From positions 1-9,321 of the forward strand of contig JAUXAV010000033.1 of NCBI GenBank assembly GCA_030619735.1: a stretch of 9,321 bases of DNA. The letters run 5' to 3'. This stretch comes from Candidatus Aenigmatarchaeota archaeon. Lineage in GTDB: Archaea > Aenigmatarchaeota > Aenigmatarchaeia > QMZP01 > JAUXAV01. Below the pieces are notes generated by a model that saw only the letters and a list, made by a program, of their open reading frames with translations, did no database searches and was not told the DNA's origin. A program made the position numbers and the translations under genes. This document shows, one piece after another, positions 1-5,296 of this stretch (position 1 is the first letter of the stretch; each line of letters begins with the position of its first letter).

Positions 1-47
1 GGCTTCCCTGCTATCTGCTTCTTGACCCTTTCAAATGTCATGTTCAT
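1..47 (-). CDS. Start of an unidentified ORF, cut by window edge
   Basis: A reading frame opens with ATG at 47, overlapping the TGA stop of the upstream ORF (TGATG), and runs off the left edge. A second in-frame ATG at 41 is an alternative start. The visible residues are MNMTFERVKKQIAGKP, which are basic and probably helical. An archaeal spc operon usually has uS14 and then uS8 after uL5. The visible residues look like neither, but 15-16 residues are too few to identify a family. The stop/start overlap implies that it is translated from the same message as its upstream neighbour. Confidence 0.5.
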   Translation of the reverse strand, partial: MNMTFERVKKQIAGK

Positions 48-316
48 CAACACTCCATACAACTCCATTTTTCCCATCTTTCCCGGTTTTTTTCCAGTAT
101 CATGTCTATGTATCCCTCAACCGCTCCAGGCTCTTTATCTATGTATTCTAAAATTGTTTTTGCCTCCTCTCCTCTGGCTCTCCACAGGCCCCCTTTCCAG
201 GGACCATCTTCAACCTGTATCATTACCGGCCCTTTTCCATTATAAAAACCCAGCTGATATTTTCCGCACTGAACCACTTTCCTTTCCACCGGGGTCAAAA
301 CTCCTGGGCAATCCAT
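47..316 (-). CDS. Unknown 89-aa protein following uL5
   Basis: I do not recognise this protein. Its ATG overlaps the uL5 stop (TAATG), and the purine-rich GGAGGGAG of the last uL5 codons sits at a suitable SD distance, so translational coupling to uL5 is likely. The protein has a beta-like N-terminal half rich in G, V and W, then a charged helical part (roughly residues 48-82) and a C-terminal SCMEC. Cys3 and Cys17 are the other cysteines. The spacing does not match the uS14 zinc ribbon, although uS14 is the gene expected here. A 180-base sample has about 46% GC, between the r-protein genes and the AT-rich small ORFs. It could be a lineage-specific ribosome-associated protein or an unrelated insertion. 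Confidence 0.6.
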   Translation of the reverse strand: MDCPGVLTPVERKVVQCGKYQLGFYNGKGPVMIQVEDGPWKGGLWRARGEEAKTILEYIDKEPGAVEGYIDMILEKNRERWEKWSCMEC

Positions 317-867
317 TAGTCTTCTCCCTCCTTCACTTCAACCCCCAGTTTCCTGACCCATTCCATTGCTTCATCCCTGGAGATTCTGTGTTTTTTGCCA
401 ACCCTTTTGGGCCTGAGCATCCTCTTCTTAATCCTGAACCCGGGCCTCTCCAGGGTCACGGAGACATCCATTCCTATTATCCCGACCTCGGGGTCGTATT
501 TGACCCCGGGTATGTTTATGTACTCATGGATTCCGAATGAGAAGTTTCCAGAGGTGTCAAAGCTTGAGGGCTTTATCCGGTTGTCCAGGGCCTTGAATGC
601 CCTTTCCAGGAATTCCAGGGCCTCCTTTCCTCTTATGGTGACCTTTACCCCTATGTTCTTTCCCTTTGGAACACCGAATGTGCTTCTCCTCCTTGCCTTT
701 GTAATAACGACCTTCTTCCCGCTTATTGCCCCCAGTATCTTCTTTCCCTTCTCCAGATTTGGTCCTGCCTCACCCATTCCCATGTTCAGGGTGACCTTCT
801 CCAGCCTGATTTGCCTCATGGGGTTCTCCCCCTTTTCGGATTTCTTTTCCGGTTTTTCTGCTGCCAT
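316..867 (-). CDS. rpl5: Ribosomal protein uL5 (L5)
   Basis: uL5 binds 5S rRNA in the central protuberance of the large subunit and contacts the P-site tRNA elbow. The 183 residues match archaeal L5 throughout: NPMRQIRLEKVTLNMGMGEAG, the ARRRSTFGVPKGKNIGVKVTIRG block, and a C-terminal SFGIHEYINIPGVKYDP...GMDVSVTLERPGFR segment. Archaeal homologues usually begin at the NPMR motif, so residues 1-15 are an extra lysine/glutamate-rich extension. Met17 (start near 819) is an alternative start, but the annotated ATG lies one base after the Nudix stop, which supports the longer form by coupling. In the standard order uL5 follows eS4; here a Nudix gene separates them. Confidence 0.97.
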   Translation of the reverse strand: MAAEKPEKKSEKGENPMRQIRLEKVTLNMGMGEAGPNLEKGKKILGAISGKKVVITKARRRSTFGVPKGKNIGVKVTIRGKEALEFLERAFKALDNRIKPSSFDTSGNFSFGIHEYINIPGVKYDPEVGIIGMDVSVTLERPGFRIKKRMLRPKRVGKKHRISRDEAMEWVRKLGVEVKEGED

Positions 868-868
868 T

Positions 869-1306
869 TCAACCCAGCTCCTTTATAGCCTGCCTGCCAA
901 AGTCCCTGACGTTCAGGGGGATTGCGGATGAGTCCAGTTCTTCCGGTGAAAACCATTTGATATCACTGTGCTCATCTGGTTTCAATCTCACTTCCCCGCC
1001 CCTGGCCCTGCAGAAATAAATCAAATCAATATGCTGGTGCTTGCCGTCAATCTCCTCAAGGAACATGTGATTCGGTATGGGGAGTCCCCTGACCTCGCCT
1101 TCAACATCCCTGCCCCTCCTTTCAGCAATAATTTCTATATCCAGGCCTGTTTCCTCCTTTATCTCCCTTAACAGTGTTTCCTCAGGGGTCTCATTCTCTC
1201 TGACATGACCGCCGGGCGGCAGCCATTTATCCAGCTTCCTGTGATTGATAAGAAGGGTCTTTCCGTCCTTCACAACATATCCCGTGGCTGTAAATTCCCT
1301 TTTCAT
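869..1306 (-). CDS. Nudix hydrolase inserted between eS4 and uL5
   Basis: This is a 145-residue Nudix-fold pyrophosphohydrolase. The Nudix box is complete at residues 33-55: G33-x5-E39-x7-REIKEETGL, with the metal-binding glutamates E48, E51 and E52 present. Upstream, KWLPPGG is typical of small MutT-like and nucleotide-sugar or dinucleotide Nudix enzymes. A helix and strand after the box (HQHIDLIYFCRA, then WFSPEEL) complete the usual domain, so the length is normal and the enzyme should be active. The substrate cannot be read from sequence; candidates include oxidised NTPs, ADP-ribose and dinucleoside polyphosphates. The start shares ATGA with the eS4 stop, and the stop lies one base before the uL5 ATG, so it is embedded in the r-protein message. 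GC looks similar to that of its neighbours. Confidence 0.92.
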   Translation of the reverse strand: MKREFTATGYVVKDGKTLLINHRKLDKWLPPGGHVRENETPEETLLREIKEETGLDIEIIAERRGRDVEGEVRGLPIPNHMFLEEIDGKHQHIDLIYFCRARGGEVRLKPDEHSDIKWFSPEELDSSAIPLNVRDFGRQAIKELG

Positions 1307-1995
1307 TTCCCACCACCTGCTCCAACCAGGATATAGTCCTTGAGGGTCTCTATACTCTTTCCCTTCTCTATTTCCAGGGTTACGGTGCTCTTCCTTAGCA
1401 TGTCTTTCCTTTCCCTTATTTCCTTAATCTTTCCTGAAATGCCGATGTTTGCCCCTGCAATCACCAGGGCATCTGTTCCCTTTTCCAGCCTGAAATGCTT
1501 CACCACCTTCTGCCCGGGCAGGCTTATCAGGAGTGAATCCCCCACCTTATACGGGCTCTTGCCCTTTATCAGGATGTTCCTGCCGTCATGGAGGCTTATC
1601 TGGAAGACCCCTCCCTTAAGGGTTTTCTTGCCCCTTATCCTGCAGAGCTTCTTCCCTGCATCCTCCTTCCCTGTCTTCTCCAGCCTGAGGCCGTTCCTGT
1701 CCAGCAAAACCCTGAGGTACTGGCCGGCATCAGGGATTTCAATGGTGTCCATAAGGCCCACGGGGAATTTGGGGTCTTTTCTCTCCTTCTTGTCCACCAG
1801 TATCTTCCCTGCCCTGACAATCTTCCTTGCCTCCCTTGAGCCTTTCGCATATCCCAGTATATCCTTTACCAGGATTTGCAATGGTATGCAGAACCCCAGC
1901 GGATGGGGTCCTGAGCCGGGCCTGACCACCCATTTCCTCTCCTTCTTCGGGACAGGCCAGAATTTCGGTATCAGATACCTCTTCATGTGCGCCAT
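1303..1995 (-). CDS. rps4e: Ribosomal protein eS4 (S4e)
   Basis: eS4 is an archaeal/eukaryotic small-subunit protein. The 230 residues contain the conserved N-terminal MKRYLIPKFWPVPKKERKWV segment, an S4-type RNA-binding domain around residues 38-90 (LQILVKDILGYAKGSREARKI...GKILVDKKERKDPKFPVGLMD), a central domain with PYKVGDSLLISLP, and a C-terminal KOW-like stretch (GANIGISGKIKEI). The length is about normal for archaeal eS4. The start is ATG at 1995, one base after the uL24 stop, with GGTGAG upstream; Met4 is an alternative start. The stop overlaps the Nudix ATG by four bases. The uL24-eS4 order is standard; the gene that follows is not. Confidence 0.97.
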   Translation of the reverse strand: MAHMKRYLIPKFWPVPKKERKWVVRPGSGPHPLGFCIPLQILVKDILGYAKGSREARKIVRAGKILVDKKERKDPKFPVGLMDTIEIPDAGQYLRVLLDRNGLRLEKTGKEDAGKKLCRIRGKKTLKGGVFQISLHDGRNILIKGKSPYKVGDSLLISLPGQKVVKHFRLEKGTDALVIAGANIGISGKIKEIRERKDMLRKSTVTLEIEKGKSIETLKDYILVGAGGGK

Positions 1996-1996
1996 C

Positions 1997-2506
1997 TTAA
2001 CTCACCTTCTCCTTTTTGGGCTTTTCTTTCTCCGGGGGCTTCTTTTCCTCAGGCTCTTTCTCTTTGGGTTTGGCTTTTTCAGGCTTCCTGGTTTCCTTTT
2101 TCTTGATGGGCTTCTTTTCTTTCCTGGGAGCCCTTTCCAGGGCCTTCTGCCTCCTCTTGTCATCCAGCCCCATCTTGGTAATCCTGAGGTTTGAGGGCTC
2201 CAGGGCCTTCAGGACCTCTGAGCCGTCCACCTTCTTTATCTTGACGTTCTCCACATAGATTTTTCCCCTCTTTAAATCAACCCTGTCCACCACACCCTTG
2301 AGCTCCTTGAAGCCTCCCCTCATGACCTTCACCTCGTCCCCCTTCCGGATTGGCATGCTCCTCTTCCCGTACTCGTTCCTGAGCACAGGGGAGAGGTTCG
2401 CTGAAATAAACTTATGCCTGACATGGAGGGGGGCGTTATGCCTGAATTTCCTCTGCTTCCTGGGCTGAATGCTTGACTTCCATTTAGGCGACCATGTTTG
2501 CTTCAT
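1997..2506 (-). CDS. rpl24: Ribosomal protein uL24 with charged C-terminal tail
   Basis: uL24 is an early assembly protein of the large subunit that lies near the exit tunnel. The archaeal signature QPRKQRKFRHNAPLHVRHKFISANLS occupies residues 14-39. A KOW domain follows (about 54-81: RKGDEVKVMRGGFKELKGVV), then VENVKIKKVDGSEV and the PSNLRITKMGLDD strand. Archaeal uL24 usually ends near residue 125; here residues 126-169 form an extra K/E/P-rich tail. The ATG at 2506 has AAGGAG six bases upstream, which fixes the start. That start lies inside the preceding 80-aa ORF, so the two genes overlap by 23 bases in different frames. This is a clear r-protein; the role of the tail is unknown. Confidence 0.97.
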   Translation of the reverse strand: MKQTWSPKWKSSIQPRKQRKFRHNAPLHVRHKFISANLSPVLRNEYGKRSMPIRKGDEVKVMRGGFKELKGVVDRVDLKRGKIYVENVKIKKVDGSEVLKALEPSNLRITKMGLDDKRRQKALERAPRKEKKPIKKKETRKPEKAKPKEKEPEEKKPPEKEKPKKEKVS

Positions 2507-2726
2507 ATTTTCTCCTTTCTAATAGACGTTCCGCATATCTGTCTATTCCGCCTTCAGCATAATAGCTTAAAGGGATTTTAGTAATTCCCAGTGTAACTGC
2601 AATCCAACCCATTTCGATATCCGTTGTCCCTGCCCTTGTAATCATCATCCTAGGCACTGCATCATCATCCAAATGCCTATAAACGAAATGCTTTTCTCCT
2701 TTCAATAGACTAATCCAATCTTTCAT
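2484..2726 (-). CDS. Unknown 80-aa protein overlapping the uL24 start
   Basis: I do not recognise this family. The ORF starts with ATG one base after the stop of the tRNA-binding protein gene and has AAGGTGG upstream as a ribosome-binding site. It ends 23 bases inside uL24. The protein is mixed alpha/beta: an acidic patch HLDDDAVP near residues 18-25, a hydrophobic stretch MGWIAVTLGITKIPLSYYA (39-57), and a basic amphipathic C-terminal helix GIDRYAERLLERRKYEA. The hydrophobic stretch contains charged and proline residues and is a weak membrane-segment candidate. A 180-base sample has about 42% GC, lower than the uS19 sample (52%). The SD, tight junctions and intact frame argue that it is translated. 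Confidence 0.6.
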   Translation of the reverse strand: MKDWISLLKGEKHFVYRHLDDDAVPRMMITRAGTTDIEMGWIAVTLGITKIPLSYYAEGGIDRYAERLLERRKYEANMVA

Positions 2727-2727
2727 A

Positions 2728-3057
2728 TCATACCACCTTTGCTCCTGGCTTCACCTTCCTGTTGGGATGAAGGAGGATGCAGTCTGACCTGTCGCCCTCA
2801 ACATCCACTGCCAGAATCATGCCCCGGCTCTCATGGCCCTTAAAGTTCTTGGGTTCCAGGTTGAACAGGAAGGGGCATTCCTTACCTATCAGTTCCTCTG
2901 GGCTGTAGAATTCTGCAATACCTGCAACTATCTGTCTTTTCTCCGAGCCGAAGTCCACCTGGAGCTTCATGAGCTTGTCTGTCCCTTCTGCCTTCTCCGC
3001 TTTAAGGATTTTCCCTATCCTGATGTCCAGCTTCTGGAAGTCTTCAAACGTTATCAT
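2728..3057 (-). CDS. Free-standing tRNA-binding OB-fold protein (EMAPII/Trbp111 type)
   Basis: The 109-residue protein matches the tRNA_bind domain family (the C-terminal domain of bacterial MetRS, Trbp111, CsaA, EMAPII). Visible features are FQKLDIRIGKILKAEKAEGTDKLMKLQVDFG, then KRQIVAGIAEFYSPEELIGK, FLFNLEPKNFKGHESRGMILA and a C-terminal PNRKVKPGAKV. It fills the whole domain and nothing more. In many archaea such a protein is annotated as a MetRS beta subunit, so the likely role is structure-dependent tRNA binding, possibly as a dimer that assists a synthetase; a CsaA-like chaperone role is the alternative. Its ATG overlaps the stop of the 65-aa ORF (ATGA). It is not a standard member of this operon and sits between uL14 and uL24 with an unknown small ORF on each side. 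Confidence 0.9.
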   Translation of the reverse strand: MITFEDFQKLDIRIGKILKAEKAEGTDKLMKLQVDFGSEKRQIVAGIAEFYSPEELIGKECPFLFNLEPKNFKGHESRGMILAVDVEGDRSDCILLHPNRKVKPGAKVV

Positions 3058-3251
3058 GCCTTGCCTCCTGTCAGTTTGATATATTTCTTAACAACCTTCT
3101 CTGAAAACATTGAATCATTGAATTCAGCTTCAAACTGGTCAAAAAATGGTGAATCCTTATCTATATGAAATAACAATCTGCCATTTTCTGTTGCATAGGT
3201 GCAATATTGCCCCATAATCACAACATATCTGCCCATAGTTTTAACTTCCAT
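3054..3251 (-). CDS. Unknown 65-aa protein after uL14
   Basis: I do not recognise this protein. The frame is open back to 3281, but I choose ATG at 3251 because a perfect SD, GAGGTGAT, lies four bases upstream and overlaps the uL14 stop. The earlier start would lie inside uL14. The protein begins with a beta-like segment (MGRYVVIMGQYCTYATENGRLLFHI), followed by an acidic aromatic part (DSPFFDQFEAEFNDSMF) and a basic C-terminal helix (SEKVVKKYIKLTGGK). Its stop overlaps the ATG of the tRNA-binding protein, suggesting coupled expression. A 180-base sample has about 33% GC, the lowest sampled in the window. It may be a recently acquired gene or a fast-evolving lineage-specific one. Confidence 0.65.
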   Translation of the reverse strand: MEVKTMGRYVVIMGQYCTYATENGRLLFHIDKDSPFFDQFEAEFNDSMFSEKVVKKYIKLTGGKA

Positions 3252-3255
3252 TTTT

Positions 3256-3263
3256 ATCACCTC
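3256..3263 (-). promoter_or_regulatory. SD site that sets the start of the 65-aa ORF
   Basis: GAGGTGAT on the minus strand overlaps the uL14 TGA and lies four bases before ATG at 3251. The same octamer precedes uS3 (7703-7710), so it is probably the native complement of the 16S rRNA 3' end. Confidence 0.8.
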
Positions 3264-3660
3264 ATACCACCATGCTTGCAATCTTCCCTATGGTGGGGAA
3301 TCTCTCCACTGCCTCCCTTGCGACAGGGCCCTTTATCAGGGAGCCCTGGGTCTCGCCCTTATCACCTATTACAATTGCGGCGTTGTCCTCAAAGCTCACC
3401 CTTATCCCGGAGGCCCTCCTGTATTCCTTTTTCTGCCTTATTATGATGCATTTCAGGACCTGGTGCCTGACCTTCTCCGAGCCTGTGAGAACCTTGCAGA
3501 AGACCCAGCTTGCAACCCCTGCAGCGGGCTTTGTCCTTCTCTTGCCCTTGAAGCCCCGGACAGCTATTATCCTGAGCACCTTGGCCCCGGAATTGTCCGC
3601 GCACTTCAGCTTTGAGCCCACCTTCAGTTCCTTTGTAATATTTGCGCTGATTGCCTTCAT
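3262..3660 (-). CDS. rpl14: Ribosomal protein uL14 (L14)
   Basis: uL14 lies at the subunit interface of the large subunit. The 132 residues are a full-length archaeal L14: MKAISANITKELKVGSKLKCADNSGAKVLRIIAVRG at the start, GVASWVFCKVLTGSEKVRHQVLKCIIIRQKKEYRRASGIRVSFEDNAAIV in the middle, and KGPVAREAVERFPTIGKIASMVV at the end. The start shares ATGA with the uS17 stop, as expected for coupled genes. The last codons and stop read GGTGGTATGA, a decamer that recurs exactly at the end of the tRNA-binding protein gene (2728-2737). In standard archaeal order uL24 follows directly; here three ORFs intervene. Confidence 0.98.
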   Translation of the reverse strand: MKAISANITKELKVGSKLKCADNSGAKVLRIIAVRGFKGKRRTKPAAGVASWVFCKVLTGSEKVRHQVLKCIIIRQKKEYRRASGIRVSFEDNAAIVIGDKGETQGSLIKGPVAREAVERFPTIGKIASMVV

Positions 3661-4166
3661 TTCCCTTCCTCCTTTTTGGGCTTCTCAGGGGGCTTCTCTT
3701 TAACCTTTTTGGGGCTTTCGGGCTTTTTCACTTCCCCGGCAGGCTTTTGCTCAGGGCCCTTTTCCTTGCCTTCCTCTTCCTTTTTGGGCTTCTCTTTCAT
3801 GGCTATCCTCTGCTCCAGGCCCCTTACCTCAAGCTTTGCCTTCCCCAGGCTGCCCACGACAACGAAATGCTTTGTCTTGGAGATGGGCCTGCACTCCGCT
3901 ATAACAACCAGGTCACCCTCCCTTGCACGGATGCACGGGGGGTTGTGGGCTGCGGTCCTGGACTTTCTCCTCTCATACCTCTCATACTTGGGGACAAACC
4001 TGTGGTATCCCCATTCCACTATCACGGTGTTATGGGATTTTGCAGACCTTACACTGCCCTGGAACACCCTGCCCCGGACTGATATTTGCCCGTGCCAGGG
4101 ACAGTTGATGTCCTCGCATTCCTTTTCAGGCGGCTTTACACCGACTCCTATGTCTTTCTTAGCCAT
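3657..4166 (-). CDS. rps17: Ribosomal protein uS17 with charged C-terminal tail
   Basis: uS17 is a primary 16S rRNA-binding OB-fold protein of the small subunit. Archaeal hallmarks are present: IGVGVKPPEKECEDINCPWHG (about residues 6-26), then RGRVFQGSVRSAK, HRFVPKYERYERRKSRTAAHNPPCI, and GDLVVIAECRPISKTKHFVVV (about 84-104). The domain ends near residue 123; residues 124-169 form an extra K/E/P-rich tail. The ATG at 4166 is preceded by only a weak SD-like GGAAATTGAT. The upstream region (4167-4397) holds a structured leader and probable TATA boxes, so this gene appears to head its own transcription unit rather than follow rnp1 as in most archaea. Confidence 0.97.
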   Translation of the reverse strand: MAKKDIGVGVKPPEKECEDINCPWHGQISVRGRVFQGSVRSAKSHNTVIVEWGYHRFVPKYERYERRKSRTAAHNPPCIRAREGDLVVIAECRPISKTKHFVVVGSLGKAKLEVRGLEQRIAMKEKPKKEEEGKEKGPEQKPAGEVKKPESPKKVKEKPPEKPKKEEGK

Positions 4167-4189
4167 ATCAATTTCCGATTCTTTGGATA

Positions 4190-4285
4190 AGTTATTAGAA
4201 TCAGGGAATGCCTCGCAGCCATATTCCCCCCAGTGGTCTCCTGCACCGGCATGACGCGCAGGACTCCTCTGGAGTTCTAATAACT
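4190..4285 (-). ncRNA. Structured uS17 leader element, 11-bp inverted repeat enclosing two hairpins
   Basis: AGTTATTAGAA (4190-4200) and TTCTAATAACT (4275-4285) are perfect inverted repeats. Between them is much more GC-rich sequence with two hairpins. One pairs GGGAAT (4204-4209) with ATTCCC (4223-4228) around a 13-base loop. The other pairs TCCTGC (4239-4244) with GCAGGA (4258-4263), also around a 13-base loop, and is extended by CCAG-T-GG (4230-4236) pairing with CC-T-CTGG (4266-4272). The element lies 23 bases before the uS17 ATG, within its probable 5' leader. It may be a cis-regulatory leader (for example an r-protein autoregulation site), a small RNA gene, or a miniature inverted-repeat insertion. 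The DNA palindrome is certain; the function is not. Confidence 0.5.
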
Positions 4286-4296
4286 GTCAATAACCA

Positions 4297-4312
4297 GCTA
4301 TCAGCGAATAGC
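4297..4312. repeat. Small inverted repeat in the uS17 leader
   Basis: GCTAT (4297-4301) and ATAGC (4308-4312) can form a five-pair stem with a six-base loop, just upstream (minus-strand sense) of the larger element at 4190-4285. It may be part of the same leader structure. It is short enough to be chance. Confidence 0.3.
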
Positions 4313-4340
4313 ACGGTTAATAGAGTAATAATAGCCAGTG

Positions 4341-4377
4341 TATTTATAAATGTTAGCGCAAGCCAATTATTTAAAAT
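4341..4377. promoter_or_regulatory. Divergent TATA boxes between uS17 and the plus-strand 193-aa gene
   Basis: Two AT-rich boxes lie in the 231-base divergent intergenic region. TATTTATAAA (4341-4350) is nearly palindromic; read on the minus strand it would place a start near 4320, giving uS17 a leader of about 150 bases that contains the structured element. TTTAAAAT (4370-4377) is centred about 24 bases before the plus-strand ATG at 4398 and fits leaderless transcription of that gene. The rest of the region holds only the leader repeats described here. Assignments rest on spacing and composition only. Confidence 0.45.
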
Positions 4378-4397
4378 TTACTACATAAACCTTGTAT

Positions 4398-4979
4398 ATG
4401 TCATACTATGGCGAGCTTACTACTAAAGAGAGAAAAGAGATAAGAATAGTACAAAGGGAAAGGGCAGAAAGGATAGCAAGCGAAGCAAGGGAAAGGGCAC
4501 AAAAGAGGCGCAGGAGCGCATACCTAATCGCTAGGAGGGAAAGGAAAGTCAGAACGGATGGGGAGCGTGCCGGGTGCCTGCTCAGGGGACTGCAAGAAGA
4601 TGTTAGGAGTTTTTACAAGGAAGTTATATTAGTGGCGGGCCTTAAAATGGAATTGGAACGGAGGCAGGAAAGGAGGAGGCAGGAGTCTAGATATTCTTAT
4701 GCTGAAGATGATGAACCTGCAGTTGTCTCTGAAAGACCTGCAGTTGTTTCTGAAAGTGGTGTCACTGACGAATTCCTCAGGGCAACCGGCATGAGTCCCA
4801 GGAGTTTTCTAAGCCGCGGCCACCTGAAGGGGATGGCATACCGCCTCAGGAAGCTGGGGGAGTATGTTGAAACAATCTCAGATACCTCATCCCTAAAATC
4901 AGAATACAGAAGTTTAATAAAAGACTTGCAGAAAACAGGAATCTACAGGGAGCTGGCAAAACTGAGTGATAAATTGTAG
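4398..4979 (+). CDS. Unknown 193-aa basic helical protein, opposite strand to the operon
   Basis: I do not recognise this protein. An in-frame TTG lies at 4392, but ATG at 4398 fits a TATA box about 24 bases upstream, and there is no SD, so a leaderless mRNA is likely. Residues 8-105 are strongly helical and arginine/glutamate-rich (RERAERIASEARERAQKRRR and similar), probably a coiled coil or basic helix able to bind nucleic acid. A short acidic linker contains a seven-residue tandem duplication (PAVVSER/PAVVSES, residues 107-120). The C-terminal part (about 122-193) is a second helical region. The gene is divergent from uS17 and convergent with rnp1, splitting the usual rnp1-uS17 pair. No enzymatic motif is visible. 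Confidence 0.72.
   Translation: MSYYGELTTKERKEIRIVQRERAERIASEARERAQKRRRSAYLIARRERKVRTDGERAGCLLRGLQEDVRSFYKEVILVAGLKMELERRQERRRQESRYSYAEDDEPAVVSERPAVVSESGVTDEFLRATGMSPRSFLSRGHLKGMAYRLRKLGEYVETISDTSSLKSEYRSLIKDLQKTGIYRELAKLSDKL
4716..4757 (+). repeat. Two tandem 21-bp units within the 193-aa gene
   Basis: Units 4716-4736 and 4737-4757 both begin CCTGCAGTTGT and match at 19 of 21 positions. They keep the frame and encode PAVVSER and PAVVSES in the linker between the two helical parts. The high identity suggests a recent slippage duplication. Confidence 0.9.
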
Positions 4980-4989
4980 TAAAATTAGA

Positions 4990-5025
4990 CAAGAGGCTGC
5001 CAGATTTGCCGGCTACCAGCTCTTG
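4990..5025. terminator. Imperfect hairpin at the convergent ends of the 193-aa gene and rnp1
   Basis: CAAGAGGCTG (4990-4999) pairs with CAGCTCTTG (5017-5025) with one bulged G. It lies just past the plus-strand stop and covers the last rnp1 codons and stop. On the minus strand TAATTTTA follows, and on the plus strand a pyrimidine-rich TTCTTCTT follows. A bidirectional transcription end is plausible, but archaeal terminators depend mainly on T-tracts, and these are weak. Confidence 0.3.
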
Positions 5026-5291
5026 AACTTCTTCTTAATCCGGTCCTCCGGCCTTGCGACCAGGATTTTGCCCTCAACCCTGACCCATTTGCCGGATGGG
5101 ATTTGGAAGGAGAAGACGCACTGGTCCTTTATGAGAGACTTTTCCCTGTTTTGAATTTCCAGGGTAAGGGTCTGCCTGGTCTCATCCACCACCCTGCCCT
5201 CCAGGCCTGTCAGGGCCTTGTTGGTGGAGTCCTTTACCCTGCAGGCCAGGCCAATCAGTTCGTGCCTGACCAGGTTCTCAGAGGTTATCAT
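5013..5291 (-). CDS. rnp1: RNase P protein component 1 (Rpp29/Pop4)
   Basis: This 92-residue protein is the archaeal Rpp29/Pop4 subunit of RNase P, which helps the catalytic RNA remove tRNA 5' leaders. Family features are the N-terminal NLVRHELIGLACRV segment, the Sm-like barrel strands (GLEGRVVDETRQTLTLEI), then FSFQIPSGKWVRVEGKILVARPEDRIKKKFK. The length is normal. In most archaea it sits between uL29/aIF1 and uS17 in one operon. Here it is alone, with plus-strand genes on both sides: divergent from the methyltransferase (37 bases between starts) and convergent with the 193-aa gene. No SD precedes its ATG, but a TATA-like ATATAAAG is centred about 26 bases upstream, so a leaderless monocistronic mRNA is likely. 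Confidence 0.93.
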   Translation of the reverse strand: MITSENLVRHELIGLACRVKDSTNKALTGLEGRVVDETRQTLTLEIQNREKSLIKDQCVFSFQIPSGKWVRVEGKILVARPEDRIKKKFKSW

Positions 5292-5296
5292 AAGGC

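Noticed and set aside
1340..2194. 284-aa plus-strand reading frame across eS4 and uL24
   Set aside because: It is the antisense of two certain r-protein genes. The F/L/S-rich translation is the usual shadow of lysine/glutamate-rich coding sequence.
4230..4272. Resemblance to a cobalamin riboswitch box (minus strand GCAGGAGACC and CCACTGG)
   Set aside because: The order of elements and the rest of the riboswitch core do not match, and uS17 has no link to cobalamin.
4190..4285. Integron attC site, C/D-box or H/ACA guide RNA
   Set aside because: The arms lack the GTTRRRY/RYYYAAC core in the right orientation, no RTGATGA box C is present, and no ACA follows a hairpin at the required distance.
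4190..4285. Transposon end or MITE with target duplication
   Set aside because: No direct repeat flanks the inverted arms, and no transposase is in the window. Kept only as an alternative for the leader element.
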